A DNA stretch of 64,000 bases from positions 70,020,647 through 70,084,646 of the forward strand of contig NC_051069.1 of NCBI RefSeq assembly GCF_004664715.2. Reading direction: 5' to 3'. The position numbers and the translations under genes are program-made. Numbering within the stretch: the first letter of the stretch is position 1; the number at the start of each line of letters is the position of its first letter. Below are positions 46,450 to 56,546 of this stretch, piece by piece. This DNA comes from Peromyscus leucopus. Its lineage: Eukaryota; Chordata; Mammalia; Rodentia; Cricetidae. The notes beneath the pieces are model-generated. The model did not search any database, was not told the DNA's origin, and saw only the letters and a list, made by a program, of their open reading frames with translations.

Positions 46450-47100
46450 AGCAGGTATTTAAAAGCATGACAAAGCTAGAGTTTGTTGGAGCCATGTCAA
46501 CACCATACTGGCTGGTGAAAGTGGTGGTATTCTGCCACTCAGGCCATATCATATAGTCCCTTTAATCTACTCTCATAAAGTTTTGAAAAGGTAATTACGA
46601 AGGCCAATCACTGGGCAACTGAGCAGAGTATTTGGGCAATGGAAGAGTCTGGTATTTTTCTGTCCCCTCTGCCCTGCACTGTGCCACCATTTATCATTTT
46701 GTTGATACTAGTAGACAAACACTGCTTCTTCTAAGCCCATGTGTTAAGTAGCCACGTACATAATCAGATTGTGTTTATTTTGCTTGTTTGCTTTTGTTTT
46801 AGATAATACAGGATAATTATTGTCTTGTTCAGTCTCTGATCTATATAGTTCCAGTAGGAGAAGTTGGAATGCTATCAACTATCTTTCTCAAATTTTCTAG
46901 CAACTATTTTGTTTTGAGTTAGTTTCTTGCTGTGGGTTCATTCATGACGTTTGGAAGGCAGAAGGAGGTATGGATTTTATCTTGACACTCATGACATTGC
47001 TGCTGACCACCTGATTCCAGCTTTCATGTGTCAGGAAACAGTCTTTCTAGTGCTGAGGCTTTCTGCTCTTATTTCCTAAATCGGAACCCTAATTTCAAAT
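46450..47100. other. Low-copy DNA
   Basis: No recognised feature. Confidence 0.4.
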
Positions 47101-47120
47101 TTTATATTTTTCTGCTAACA

Positions 47121-47700
47121 TTAGAGATAATGGTGGATGGCTTGGGCTTCAATTTCTAGGGTAGAGATATCAGGCCAGTGTTCCATAGGTTTGGATAGTC
47201 TTTTAAAGGGTACACCCCAAAATCTGTTCCTCTCAATATCTAGGGTCCCAATTCCCTCATTAAATTTCCTTGTTTTAAACACAATACTTGTTGTTTTGTC
47301 CTAAACGTTTAAACAAACCGAGATGATCTGTAGTTCTTTTTTTAAAAAAAGAAATACAGAGGTCATCAAAGGGTTGGATTATGCCTATGCTTTTTAGCCA
47401 TAGAGTTGATAATAGAGTCACTGACAACTTAATCAGTGTTGATTCATGATTGCCACATGGATCTTTAGGTATTACCACAGAGACAATTAATCATTCAAGG
47501 TCTACAAAGAGCAATGATTTGGATGTGAAAAATCTTCCTGTCAGCCTGAGTCCTGATACACTACTTTCTGTAACACCATTTCCATCTAGATTTCTTTCAG
47601 TCATATGTGTGTAGTGCAGGTAATAGCCACAGCCCTGGAAAGAGGTTAGTGTCACTACATGTCTCCTCAATTTACCATAAGTAATACTAACACTTTCCAT
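47121..47700 (-). pseudogene. Coding-like broken block, unidentified
   Basis: On the minus strand the frame from 47700 runs 69 codons to one TGA at 47491-47493. It then continues in the same frame 71 codons to a TAA at 47275. A -1/+2 shift picks up another 55 codons from 47288 to a TAA at 47121, including a plausible globular stretch (GVPFKRLSKPMEHWPDIS). Some 195 codons with two interruptions in AT-rich DNA is unusual and hints at a decayed coding sequence, such as a processed pseudogene or a retroelement piece. I recognise no family, see no A-tail or duplication, and cannot exclude chance. Confidence 0.25.
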
Positions 47701-48321
47701 GACTATTCCCTAGCAGAAGCCTAACTGATTATGTTTTCAAAAATCAGTGGATATAATTAATCAATATTTACTCATGTTCATATATATGATGTGCTTGCTT
47801 ATTCATTCAATTTATTTATGACATCAATGAGCTATCCATTCACTTAGAAGAGGCAAGTTTTACACTGGGGAATGCTTGGGTACATTGACAGACCCTTGAT
47901 CCTAAGCCTTATATTATTCCTTAGAAAAATCAATGGGTGGCAGGTAGTCAATCATCAAAATCTATGTACCTGCTAATTGGTTTTTGCTAAATAATTTTTG
48001 GATCTTCATTTTTTTAAACAAGCTATCAAACAATTCCAGAGGTTTTATGTAGTCAAGTCCTAGGGCATAGTACTTCCTATCAACTACTCTCTTTGCATAG
48101 AAGACAATATCATGCATTTTAAAAAAAATGTTAAATTGAATAAAATAAGACAGATTTGTATTTTACTACTTTATGTACTATCTTCCACTTTAATATACTA
48201 CAAGTTGAACTCTGTTTTATTTACAAAATATCTATAAATAACTTTCCACTCTGAAAATGAGTTTGTTATATGCATGTATGTTGTGGTTAAAGTATAACAC
48301 TTGAATTAGTGAGCAGTGTAT
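47701..48321. other. Low-copy AT-rich DNA
   Basis: No recognised feature. Confidence 0.4.
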
Positions 48322-48337
48322 AAGATGCTGTTTTTCC

Positions 48338-48501
48338 AGCTGGGCGGTGGTGGCGCACGCCTTTAATCCCAGCACTTGGGAGGCAGAGGCAGGCGGATCT
48401 CTGTGAGTTCGAGGCCAGCCTGGACTACCAAGTGAGTTTCAGGAAAGGCGCAAAGCTACACAAGAGAAACCCTGTCTCGAAAAACCAAAAAAAAAAAAAA
48501 A
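48338..48501 (+). repeat. Young B1 SINE with 16-bp duplication
   Basis: Complete B1: AGCTGGGCGGTGGTGGCGCACG, CTTTAATCCCAGCACTTGG, CAGGCGGATCTCTGTGAGTTCG, CCAAGTGAGTTTCAGGAAAGG, CGCAAAGC, CCTGTCTCGAAAAACC and an A-tail. The target-site duplication AAGATGCTGTTTTTCC is perfect at 48322-48337 and 48502-48517. The intact body and perfect duplication make it the most recent-looking SINE in the window. Confidence 0.97.
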
Positions 48502-48517
48502 AAGATGCTGTTTTTCC

Positions 48518-50365
48518 AATAGCTATGATATATGGACCCAAGAATAAAGTAATGTAAAGCATTTGATATAAATTGGATTTACAATAATCAGAGATCTTGC
48601 TCAGTAACAAACTTATGAATACATTGTAGGTTACAAGCAACTGAAACAGAGGTGAAGCAGGAGACTCTGGAACATCCTTATAGCTCCAAGGGTCTTCTGG
48701 CATCAGTCACTTTCTAGCTTAGAGAAGTAGGTGACGTTTCCAATTAGGTTTGATGGTCACAGGGACTGTTTAGGGCATATGCTTCTATCTTTTACTTCAG
48801 ACAGCAGTAAGATTTATATGTCATCCTGGAAGTTATAACCCACAAGCTCATAAACTGGTGTACATAAAGATTTCTAAACCGGAGATGGAAACATGTGTTA
48901 AAAGTGTTCTATAGATTAATAAAAAGATACTCTCCCTGGTAAATATCATCACTTCACTTACTGTGAGAACAAGAGGTCAGATTATTTTTACATTGATCAG
49001 ACCTTAATTGTCTCCATTATTTATCACAGGAGAGGTGGCAATGGGAATGGCTTCTTCTATTACTTTACTTAATAACCCACATATAGGGCTTTTGATTCCC
49101 ACCACCATAACCCTTTGCTGATTAGACAGTCTTAATTCACGAAAAACATAGCCACTTCTGGGGATACACAATCATCCCATTTAGAACGCCCATTTGAAAA
49201 ATCAGAGATGACAGATGTCTGTTTCAAGAAGTTATCACATCACCTGAGGTGTTTGCTTCAAGTTATTATTGGAATTCATGTTGTTACTGCACAATGGGTG
49301 AGTGAGACTGTGTCTGAAACTAGGGCATCATTGTGGGCTGCTAGATCTCTTAATGAATGCTGCAGCACCTCCAAGTGGGTGGGCGGGAACACTGAGGCTT
49401 CAGATGCTTCCAGAATGACAAGGGGAGGTTTCCCAAAGGCACTAGTCAACTTCAAAGGGAGGAGAGATGGTCTTTGGAAGAGGGGAGCAGCAAATATCAG
49501 CTAGAGCTGGATAGCTAGCCATGGAGATTAAAAAAAGAAAGAAAATTAAAAATAAAACACTATAGTTGTAGCTGGACCCATTTCCTTCCTGTTATGTGCA
49601 AACACATAAAATAACAATTTTCTTTTGTTTTTATGATTTTATGTAAGGATTGCTTCTGGTATTTAGCTTTACCACTTAGTGTTTGGATTAATGGAAGTTT
49701 GGCTGAGCCAGTGCATGGATTTGAAGGAAATGATGTTGCTCAGACTTGCTCCTGATGCTATTATTCAGAAATGAAAGGGATGGTCAGCAGTAGAGCCAGC
49801 CTGTATGCAATCCCTTGGACTTGGGAGGTGGGGCAGGAGGATTGCAGATTTGAGGTCAGTCTTGGGGGATGCATATTTGGAAAAGTTTAAAAAACAAAAC
49901 AAACAAAATTGGTGTGTGTGTGTGAAGAGATAACAAAATGAATGACAGCTGAGACTTTGGGTCTTCTTTGTGGGAAAACATCTTGAAATGGAATATGGCT
50001 CCATTCCTGAAGGCAGATACCTGGCATTGTTTTACAAAGTGTAAAGCTGTTGTTTTATGGATCAAGATGTTCTCTAGTCAAAGAAATGCACTGCTAATTT
50101 TTAATAGCTATGCTTCAGTCCTACATGAGCTTTCTGCACTCTGGTGCTGAGGCTGGGCTTTATGTAATGCATTGTCTCAGTTCTGAGCTGAATTCCTTTT
50201 AGATTTTGCCCATAGGTGTCTGTGAGGGAGTCTGGAAAACTAGATAAAATGAGTCATCTGAGTTAGCAATGTTTTTCAAAAAAATAATGTACACTAGATA
50301 TCTGTTTGAAAATGACTACAAACTCTTCAATTCTCAATCTAAGTCCCTATTAAAAAAAAGTAAAA
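48518..50365. other. Low-copy DNA
   Basis: Nothing firmly recognised. 49790-49900 (GGACTTGGGAGGTGGGGCAGG, GATTTGAGGTCAGTC) may be a proto-B1 or B4 scrap. The 98-codon frame at 49208-49504 has no family resemblance. Between 49060 and 49500 composition is more balanced than the surroundings. Confidence 0.4.
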
Positions 50366-50575
50366 GGGGCAGAAGAGATGGCTTAGCAGTTAAGAGTACA
50401 ATACACAGCATCCAGATGGCAGCTCATAACCATCAATAACTCTATTTCCAGGGAACCCAGCATTCTCTGACATGAATGGATACCAGACATGCACTTAATG
50501 CAGTGCATATACACACATGTGAGCAAAACACTCATACATATACATTAATATAAAAAAGAATAAAAAGATAAATAC
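50366..50575 (+). repeat. B2 SINE
   Basis: GGGGCAGAAGAGATGGCTTAGCAGTTAAGAG, CAGCATCCAGATGGCAGCTCATAACC and GCATATACACACATGTGAGCAAAACACTC, with an A-rich tail. A gap in the head (AGAGTACAATACACAGC) removes part of the B-box region. Confidence 0.8.
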
Positions 50576-50828
50576 TCATATTTTCACTGAAAAGTTGGAC
50601 TGTATCATGCAATAGTCAGAACTATAATAATTTGTATACTAATTTGAAGACTGATGAGCTAGATGAAGGGCAGTTGGTAGTTCAGTCTTACTGTGAATAG
50701 AAAGAAGATCCTATACTACTAAACTATGAAATGAGGACCTTTGATTTCTTGCTCCACAGTCTCTAATATTCAATGATGCTTTTAAGCTTAATATTGGTGG
50801 GGCAACCCCTGGTCCTACAACCTTCAGC
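50576..50828. other. Low-copy DNA
   Basis: Nothing recognised. Confidence 0.4.
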
Positions 50829-50834
50829 TGAAAC

Positions 50835-51248
50835 TGTGGTGGTAATCTTATTGTACTGAAATGTGATTTTGATTGTATGTTAATAAATAAAGTTGTCCGG
50901 GGGTCAGAGCTATTAGAGCCATAGCAAGAGTGTGGCGGTGGTGGCACACGCCTTTAATCCCATAGATCTCTGTGTGTTCAGGGATATAGCCAGCATTGGA
51001 GACATATGCCTTTAAGACCTAGGGGGCTGTACATTCAGACAGTGACGAGGCAGTCATGTGTTTGGGTTTACAACCAATGAGAAGGCAGAATGACTGGAAA
51101 ATCGATTTACAGACAGGAAGTAGCTCTCTTTCGCGAAGCTGGGACAGCAGGAGGAAGGGTGAGATTTTAGCTCTGAGCTCTGACCTCTCGGTTTTCTCCT
51201 TTACATTGTTTCTGTGTTTCTTATTTAATAAGACGGTTAGTTACATCA
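50835..51248 (+). mobile_element. 5' LTR of an ERVK-type element (family A)
   Basis: Starts TGTGGTGG and ends TTACATCA, just before a primer-binding site. It carries ATAAATAAAGTTG near the start, a B1-like segment (GGCGGTGGTGGCACACGCC...TTTAATCCC) at 50935-50965, ACCAATGAGAAGGCAG (CCAAT motif), and TTATTTAATAAGACGG near the end. The solo LTR at 59043-59512 (minus) has the same blocks and is the same family. 414 bp. Confidence 0.8.
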
Positions 51249-52180
51249 ATAAATGGCGCCCAACGTGTTGGCAAGAGTTTCCACCTAAAACCTGAGAAAA
51301 AAGATTCTAAAATGGAGCTAAAAACAGCTTCCTAATTGTCTCTCTCAAATGAGCAGCAGCTGCCGGTTTGAGTTACTGGCGGGTTCCTGATGTGTGCGCT
51401 CGATCTGCAGTATGGCGGGAATGAGGCCTCTGCAAGTGGCACATTAAGCTGTGTGGTGGATTTAGCCTTTGCTAGTACAAAACAAAAAGAGGTTTCTGGG
51501 CTACACACTGCTTGGATAAAAGCACAGACCCACGATGGCTCCCAGAGCTGGCGGAAAAGGTACCACCGCCATGTTGGGAAGCTGAAGTGGGCGGAGCCAG
51601 CAGCTACAGCGCCATTTCAGGCTTAAAAGGCTGCAGTTTAAGCAATAGGCTCAAGGTAATATAAAAAATAAGCCACGTAAAGATGGCTACCACACAGAGA
51701 ATCTGGACTATGTTCTCTTTGATATTTGTAACTGAAGAAAAACATTTTATTGCAAAAGCTGTTAAGTTATGCCAAAATGTATATTTTAAAGGTACCTTGA
51801 CTTCAAAATTCGGCTATAAGGATATGTTGCTTTGGAAAAGAGGCTCTGCTTTTGTTTCTACAGAAAGCCAGAGGCTATGGATTTGTTCCAGATTAAGATA
51901 CATCAGGTTTGACCAGCCAAGACCCCCTGAAAGGTCTCCGATGACACCATGGCCCAGATGATCCAACATCCAGAGTTGTTTCAAGGCAACTGGCTCAGAC
52001 AATACAGTCTCACGGACTACTCCATGATCCTAGAATTTTCTTTGTGTCCCCATAAGATACAGCACCCCCCTCCAGCAGGAAGTAGTAAGAGAAGCTACGC
52101 CCAAATTCCCAAATATACCAAGCTGACTTTGGAGATGTGTAAAAGTTAAAACCTTCCTTTTAAAAAAAAGAAAGGGGAAG
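51249..52180 (+). mobile_element. Internal region of a defective ERVK-type element
   Basis: A TGGCGCCCAACGTG motif at 51254-51267 matches the start of a tRNA-Lys(1,2)-type primer-binding site, five bases after the 5' LTR. A polypurine tract (A-rich then GAAAGGGGAAG) fills 52162-52180, directly before the 3' LTR. The 932 bp between hold no long open frame and no protease, polymerase or envelope motif that I can see. This is therefore a non-autonomous element that needed proteins from another virus to move. Short frames at 51390-52149 are not called as genes. Confidence 0.75.
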
Positions 52181-52569
52181 TGCTGTGGGACGGTCTGTAT
52201 GTCAAATTGCTCTGATTGGTCAATAAATAAAACACTGATTGGCCAGTGGCCAGGCAGGAAGTAGGTGGGACAAGGAGAGAGGAGAATTGTGGGAAGCAGA
52301 AGGCTGAGGCAGAGAGACACTGCAGCCGCCGCCATGATCAGCAGCATGTGAAGATGCAGGTAAGCCACCAGCCACATGGCAAGGTATAGATTTATAGAAA
52401 TGGATTAATTTAAGCTATAAGAACAGTTAGCAAGAAGCCTGCCACGGCCATACAGTTTGTAAGCAATATAAGTCTCTGTGTTTACTTGGTTGGGTCTGAG
52501 CGGCTGTGGGACTGGCGGGTGACAGAGATTTGTCCTGACTGTGGGCAAGGCAGGAAAACTCTAGCTACA
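52181..52569 (+). mobile_element. 3' LTR of the same element (family B)
   Basis: Starts TGCTGTGGG right after the polypurine tract and ends CTAGCTACA. Blocks: CTGATTGGTCAATAAATAAAACACTGATTGG, GGCCAGGCAGGAAGTAGG, GCCGCCGCCATGATC, AGCAAGAAGCCTGCCACGGCC, AATATAAGTCTCTGTG, GGGCAAGGCAGGAAAACTC. This text is clearly different from the 5' LTR. The duplication TGAAAC at 50829-50834 and 52570-52575 frames the whole element. Confidence 0.8.
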
Positions 52570-52575
52570 TGAAAC

Positions 52576-53459
52576 TCCCCTCTGCCATTAGAGAGTTCCA
52601 CCTCAGTCCTAGATACAAATATGTCACAATAGCATCAAAAACTTCTCATATACACACAATTAGATGCAAACCCATAGTCAAGAATCTTTAAAGAATTCTG
52701 TTCCCAATGCTATTCTTAACATTGTTTCATTTACAATCCTTTACAAAACATCTATCTTTACTCTTAAAAGCATTTGAACTTTTTGTTTACCTGATATTCT
52801 TAAATATTACCATAATTTAGCTTATATAGTTGTATCTAAAGACTATATACAGTTGTGGGTGTCAATTTTTTTCTTTTCTATTATTCTCAAAAATTTCTCC
52901 CTCTTTATGATACTCCTATTAGCTGGTTATGCATTCCTTAGTGGGTCTTATTCCCTGGTTTGTCTCCGTTGGATAAAGGGTAAATTTTATTTTGTTTTTT
53001 TTCTCTTTTATAATGAATGTCATGTATGTTCAGTGTGTAGTATTTCTGACATGTATATTTGTACTTAAAATCCATATGTTTAGAGACCCATTTTTGGCAG
53101 ACTTTCCTGTAAGTGGGAAAATCTCACATTTCAGAGTGTGGCGATGATCTAAGACCAGCTTATTTCTGCTTTAGAAAGAAATTTATTTTTTGGCGCTGTT
53201 TGCTTGTCTGTTCATTTTGTTCTTTCTTTCCAGCATGATAAGTAGTTGCCTGCATTGCATATAATACACTAGAGTGAACGTTCAATTGTTCTCTATTTGT
53301 TATTCAGTTATTTCAATTGCCATACTTGCAATCCTTTGCACTTTTTCCTCAAAGTATCAATGAAGCTTTTCCAAAGTCTGCCCATGCAGATCAATTGCTT
53401 TTTTCTTTTTTCTGTTTTAAGAGGTGCGAATCCTGTACTAGATAAAATCATCGGTTTTC
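52576..53459. other. Low-copy AT-rich DNA
   Basis: No recognised feature. Confidence 0.4.
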
Positions 53460-53460
53460 A

Positions 53461-53520
53461 ACACATTCAGTTGTAACTGTTGGTTACAACTACACATTCA
53501 GTTACAACTGTTGTAACTAC
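53461..53520. repeat. Paired palindromes of GTTACAAC/GTTGTAAC
   Basis: Two direct copies of ACACATTCAGTT-like text carry inverted repeats. GTTGTAAC (53470-53477) faces GTTACAAC (53483-53490) across a 5-base loop. GTTACAAC (53501-53508) faces GTTGTAAC (53510-53517) across one base, making a near-perfect 19-base palindrome at 53500-53518. The four arms can also pair with one another. Confidence 0.9.
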
Positions 53521-53559
53521 CAAGGTAAATATGCATATATGCACAACTGTACCTTTATA

Positions 53560-54720
53560 GCTATTGTTCCACGCTGGCCATTGTTCTGCTTCACAGGGGT
53601 CACACTGGGTAAGACTATTGCTTCCCTCCTTTGATGCTAGACCTCAGGGAGGAAGCTTTCAGATTAGTTCCAGCTCAGAGTCCTTTGGGCTCTATGTCTG
53701 AAGTTCATGGTGTCTTCAGTAGGTGGTCTTTGCCTCTTGGAGAAAAGTTTTTTTTTTTTTAACCTACCTATGTGCATTTGTATACACAGACTTATGAATA
53801 TTATAGCCTTTTTAGGTAGACAACAATAATAATATTCTTTATTACTTTTAGAGACATTCTTATTGTTATTTTACTCTTCTCCTTCTGTATTTATCTTTCT
53901 CTCCCCTCCTTAATTAGATCCCCTCCTTTTCTATTTTCCAGATCATATCATTTGTAACCCCTCCTCAGTTAGAGCCTCTCCTTTTCTATTTTCCAGATCA
54001 AATCATTTGTACCCTGTTATTGCCGTCTCTATTGATCTCCTGCCCCTATGCCCTAACAATGATACTTTTTTATTTTCCTGGTTTCTGTATTTACTCCAGG
54101 ATATGTACTCATATGAGAAAATTTGGAGGTGAGAGAGCCTCTGATGGAAGAGAATAGAGCAGTGTCTGCCTTTCTAGGTCTGGATTGACTCACTCAATTT
54201 AATCTTTTCTAGTTCTATCCGTTCACTCAAAAAATTCATTATTCCATTTTTCTGTAAACAGAGGTGGAATTTCTGTCCCTCCTATTACCAAATATCCAGC
54301 ACCCACTTCCCAAATTAACATACAGAGGCTTATATGATTTATAAATGGTTGGCTGATGACTCAGGCAACCCATGTCTACTAATTTATGCATCGCCAGGTG
54401 GCATGTGACTTACTGGTCCTTTGTTATCCTGCTCCTTGAGCAGCTGGCTTGCACCTGCCTGCCCTGCCCTCTTCATCCCAGTCCTCAGCTTGATTTTTCA
54501 GCCTAACTTCATCCTGCCTGGCTATTGGTCAAAACAGCTTTACTATCAACCAATGAGAGCAACACATATTTACAGCATACAGAAGGATCACCCCACAGCA
54601 TTTTTCTTTGCAATTGAATATTGAATAGTATTCTGGAGTATATGTATAACACATTTTCATTATTCACTCATTGGTTGAAAGACACTTAGGTTCTTGTTTA
54701 TTATATAATTAATGGATCAA
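53560..54720 (-). mobile_element. LINE-1 (Lx-like) fragment, antisense, split by an LTR
   Basis: TGGTGTCTTCAGTAGGTGGTCTTTGCCTCTTGGAG, CAGACTTATGAATATTATAGCC and CCCCTCCTTTTCTATTTTCCAGATC, then TCTAGTTCTATCCGTTCACTC and ATTCATTATTCC before the LTR. After it, GAATAGTATTCTGGAGTATATG continues. The order fits an antisense rodent L1. A 55-bp tandem duplication sits at 53914-54015. Confidence 0.65.
54253..54600 (-). mobile_element. Solo LTR (ERVK-type) inside the L1
   Basis: 348 bp. On the minus strand it starts TGCTGTGGGGTGATCC and contains CTCATTGGTTGATAG, ACCAATAGCCAGGCAGG and ATATAAGCCTCTGTATG, ending at TTTACA. The 6-bp duplication TTTTTC is exact at 54247-54252 and 54601-54606. The TGCTGTGGG start and CCAGGCAGG block show it is related to, but distinct from, the 3' LTR at 52181. 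Confidence 0.85.
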
Positions 54721-55639
54721 ATATTCTTTGAAACTGGGAATTATTCCAGCCATTTGGAATCATTGCATTGGTCAATCTTTCATGGAATCTATGCTTTAGT
54801 AAAACGTAGCAGTATAAACTTACAAATCATGTCAAAGAAAAGTCACTTTGATCCATCAAATAGTTAGTGCTTCTAAAAAGAAAAAACAAACAAACAAACA
54901 AAAACCCACTATACCCACTGGTATGATTGACTTGGTGTGCCCCTGCAGGATGTTTTGGAAGTTTCATTTTATGATAGTATATTGGTGTAACTAAATTAGA
55001 AAAAACTTTTCAAAGTTTGACTAGGAAAGAACATGTCCTAAAAGAGGTATCCAAGAAGCAAATGGTTACTGAAAGGCTTAGTACATCCAGGAAATATATT
55101 AATATAGAAATTGATAAAAGACTATTTGAAATAAAAGAAAAAGTTGCACTTTATTTTCTGTCCAGCCTAAACATTTTATTTAACCCCTTATTATTAAAAA
55201 AAGGCAGAATAGATGAAGTGGCATATTGTTAAACTTTTGCTCTAAATAACTTGGAGGAAGTTTTGGAATTAATTTTCTGATAGGTCTCTAAGTAAATTTG
55301 TAAGTAAAGTAATATTTTCCTCCCACACAGCAAAAGAGGAGGAAACTATCTCTATGGTGTTTATCTGAGATACAATTTTCCTGTGACAGAGGAGAGGGAC
55401 TAGAACTAGCAGACAGAGGAGAAAGGAAGAGATAATGGGTGACAGATCAACAGGAGACACTCATCTCATTTTCAGAAAGACAAGTATAACATGATGTAGT
55501 ATCCATAATTTTAGATAATGCCAGGAAATAAAAAACATGTCTTATCAACATTTCACCTAAGGAACATTCTTGATGAAAGACATGTTTTAGACAGCAACAT
55601 TTTTATGGTGATGTATTAAATCATAGTCCTAATCTATTG
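54721..55639. other. Low-copy AT-rich DNA
   Basis: No repeat recognised apart from (AAAC)n at 54885-54905. The lysine-rich 71-codon frame at 55017-55232 might be LINE-derived but is not identifiable. Confidence 0.4.
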
Positions 55640-55900
55640 AAGTTGTCAATGTCTAATCATACCAAATAGTTATTGCTGTAAAAAAAAATACTGTCTCAAA
55701 ACTTACTGATTTTTAACAGGAAACATTTGTTTAGTTCATGATTTTGTTGGGTGAACATGTAGTCTGGGCTTGGTTGGATAGTTTTTATGCTTGAATGGGG
55801 TCTTCCACATGCCTATGTACTCTGCAGTCATGAGAAGATTCACTTCTTGAGGCATTGGGCAGGTGTTCAATAATGTCAAAGTCCTGTTAAAATCTTCTAA
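55640..55900 (-). repeat. Possible ancient mammalian repeat
   Basis: TATTGCTGTAAAAAAAAATACTGTCTCAAAACTTACTGATTT, then CATTTGTTTAGTTCATGATTTTG and GTAGTCTGGGCTTGG, resembles an old mammalian MER/MLT-type sequence ('ATTGCTGTGTAACAAAT...CAAAACTTAGTGGCTTAAAACAAC...'). Family and orientation are uncertain. Confidence 0.3.
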
Positions 55901-56291
55901 AACCACTAAGATTGTTAAAGATAATTTCCCTAATTTTTTCCTTTTTAAGTCTACTTCTGGTGTTTATTTCCTTGTGAATAACAAAGGTAGTGTATATGGG
56001 GGGAAGAGGGACCATGTCACTCCCTAATAGACAATAGTTGGATTCTCCCTTGCTGTCTTGGCTGTTTTGTGCAAAAGGTACTGTCAGTCAAAGAGCCAGC
56101 GGAGTTATCCTTATGTTTTCTGGAACATTCCTCAGACACTTGGAGAAAATTATAGCTGATTTTCCCAGCTCCCAAAAATGCTCCCTCGGCTAGATAGTTT
56201 ATACTAGATTTTTTTTTTGTTATCAGAAGCCTCAGTGAACTATAACCATCCCCACCTAGGGCAGAGGAAAGCATTAGCCTTGGTGGTCTAG
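55901..56291. other. Low-copy DNA
   Basis: Nothing recognised. It may be the 5' part of the LTR-like promoter region that follows. A 102-codon minus frame covers 56017-56325 without family resemblance. Confidence 0.35.
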
Positions 56292-56546
56292 AAGAGGCAT
56301 GGCTTTGTTTGGTGCTAGGAGGCAAAGCTATGATTGGTCTAATTTACAAGGCTCTGATTGGTTCAAGAAAAAAATTATGGCTATGATTACTCCAAAATAA
56401 GAGACTCTAATAGGCCTAAAATACCAACCTAAAAGACTGATTTGTGCTCCAAGGCAAGCACGTGATTGACTCAATGAAGAGACTGGGGTTGGCCTAAACA
56501 AATGACATTGATTGATCCAAATACCCTTTTTCTTCAGCTCTATAAG
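56292..56546 (+). promoter_or_regulatory. Inverted-CCAAT motif array followed by a TATA box
   Basis: Eight or nine degenerate units of 23-31 bp, each roughly GRCTMTGATTGGTYYAA. ATTGG-like cores lie at 56333, 56357, 56386, 56409, 56440, 56465, 56488 and 56511; the first two are perfect inverted CCAAT boxes and the others carry one or two changes. CTCTATAAGC (TATA-like, from 56541) follows 26 bases after the last core. This is the layout of a retroviral U3 or other Pol II promoter built from repeated NF-Y sites. I infer a decayed LTR promoter on the plus strand; the LTR ends are not clear. Confidence 0.5.

Noticed and set aside
51390..52149. Three plus-strand frames inside the defective ERVK-type element
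   Set aside because: Each is under 93 codons, in different frames and without recognisable retroviral motifs; they are described only as part of the element.
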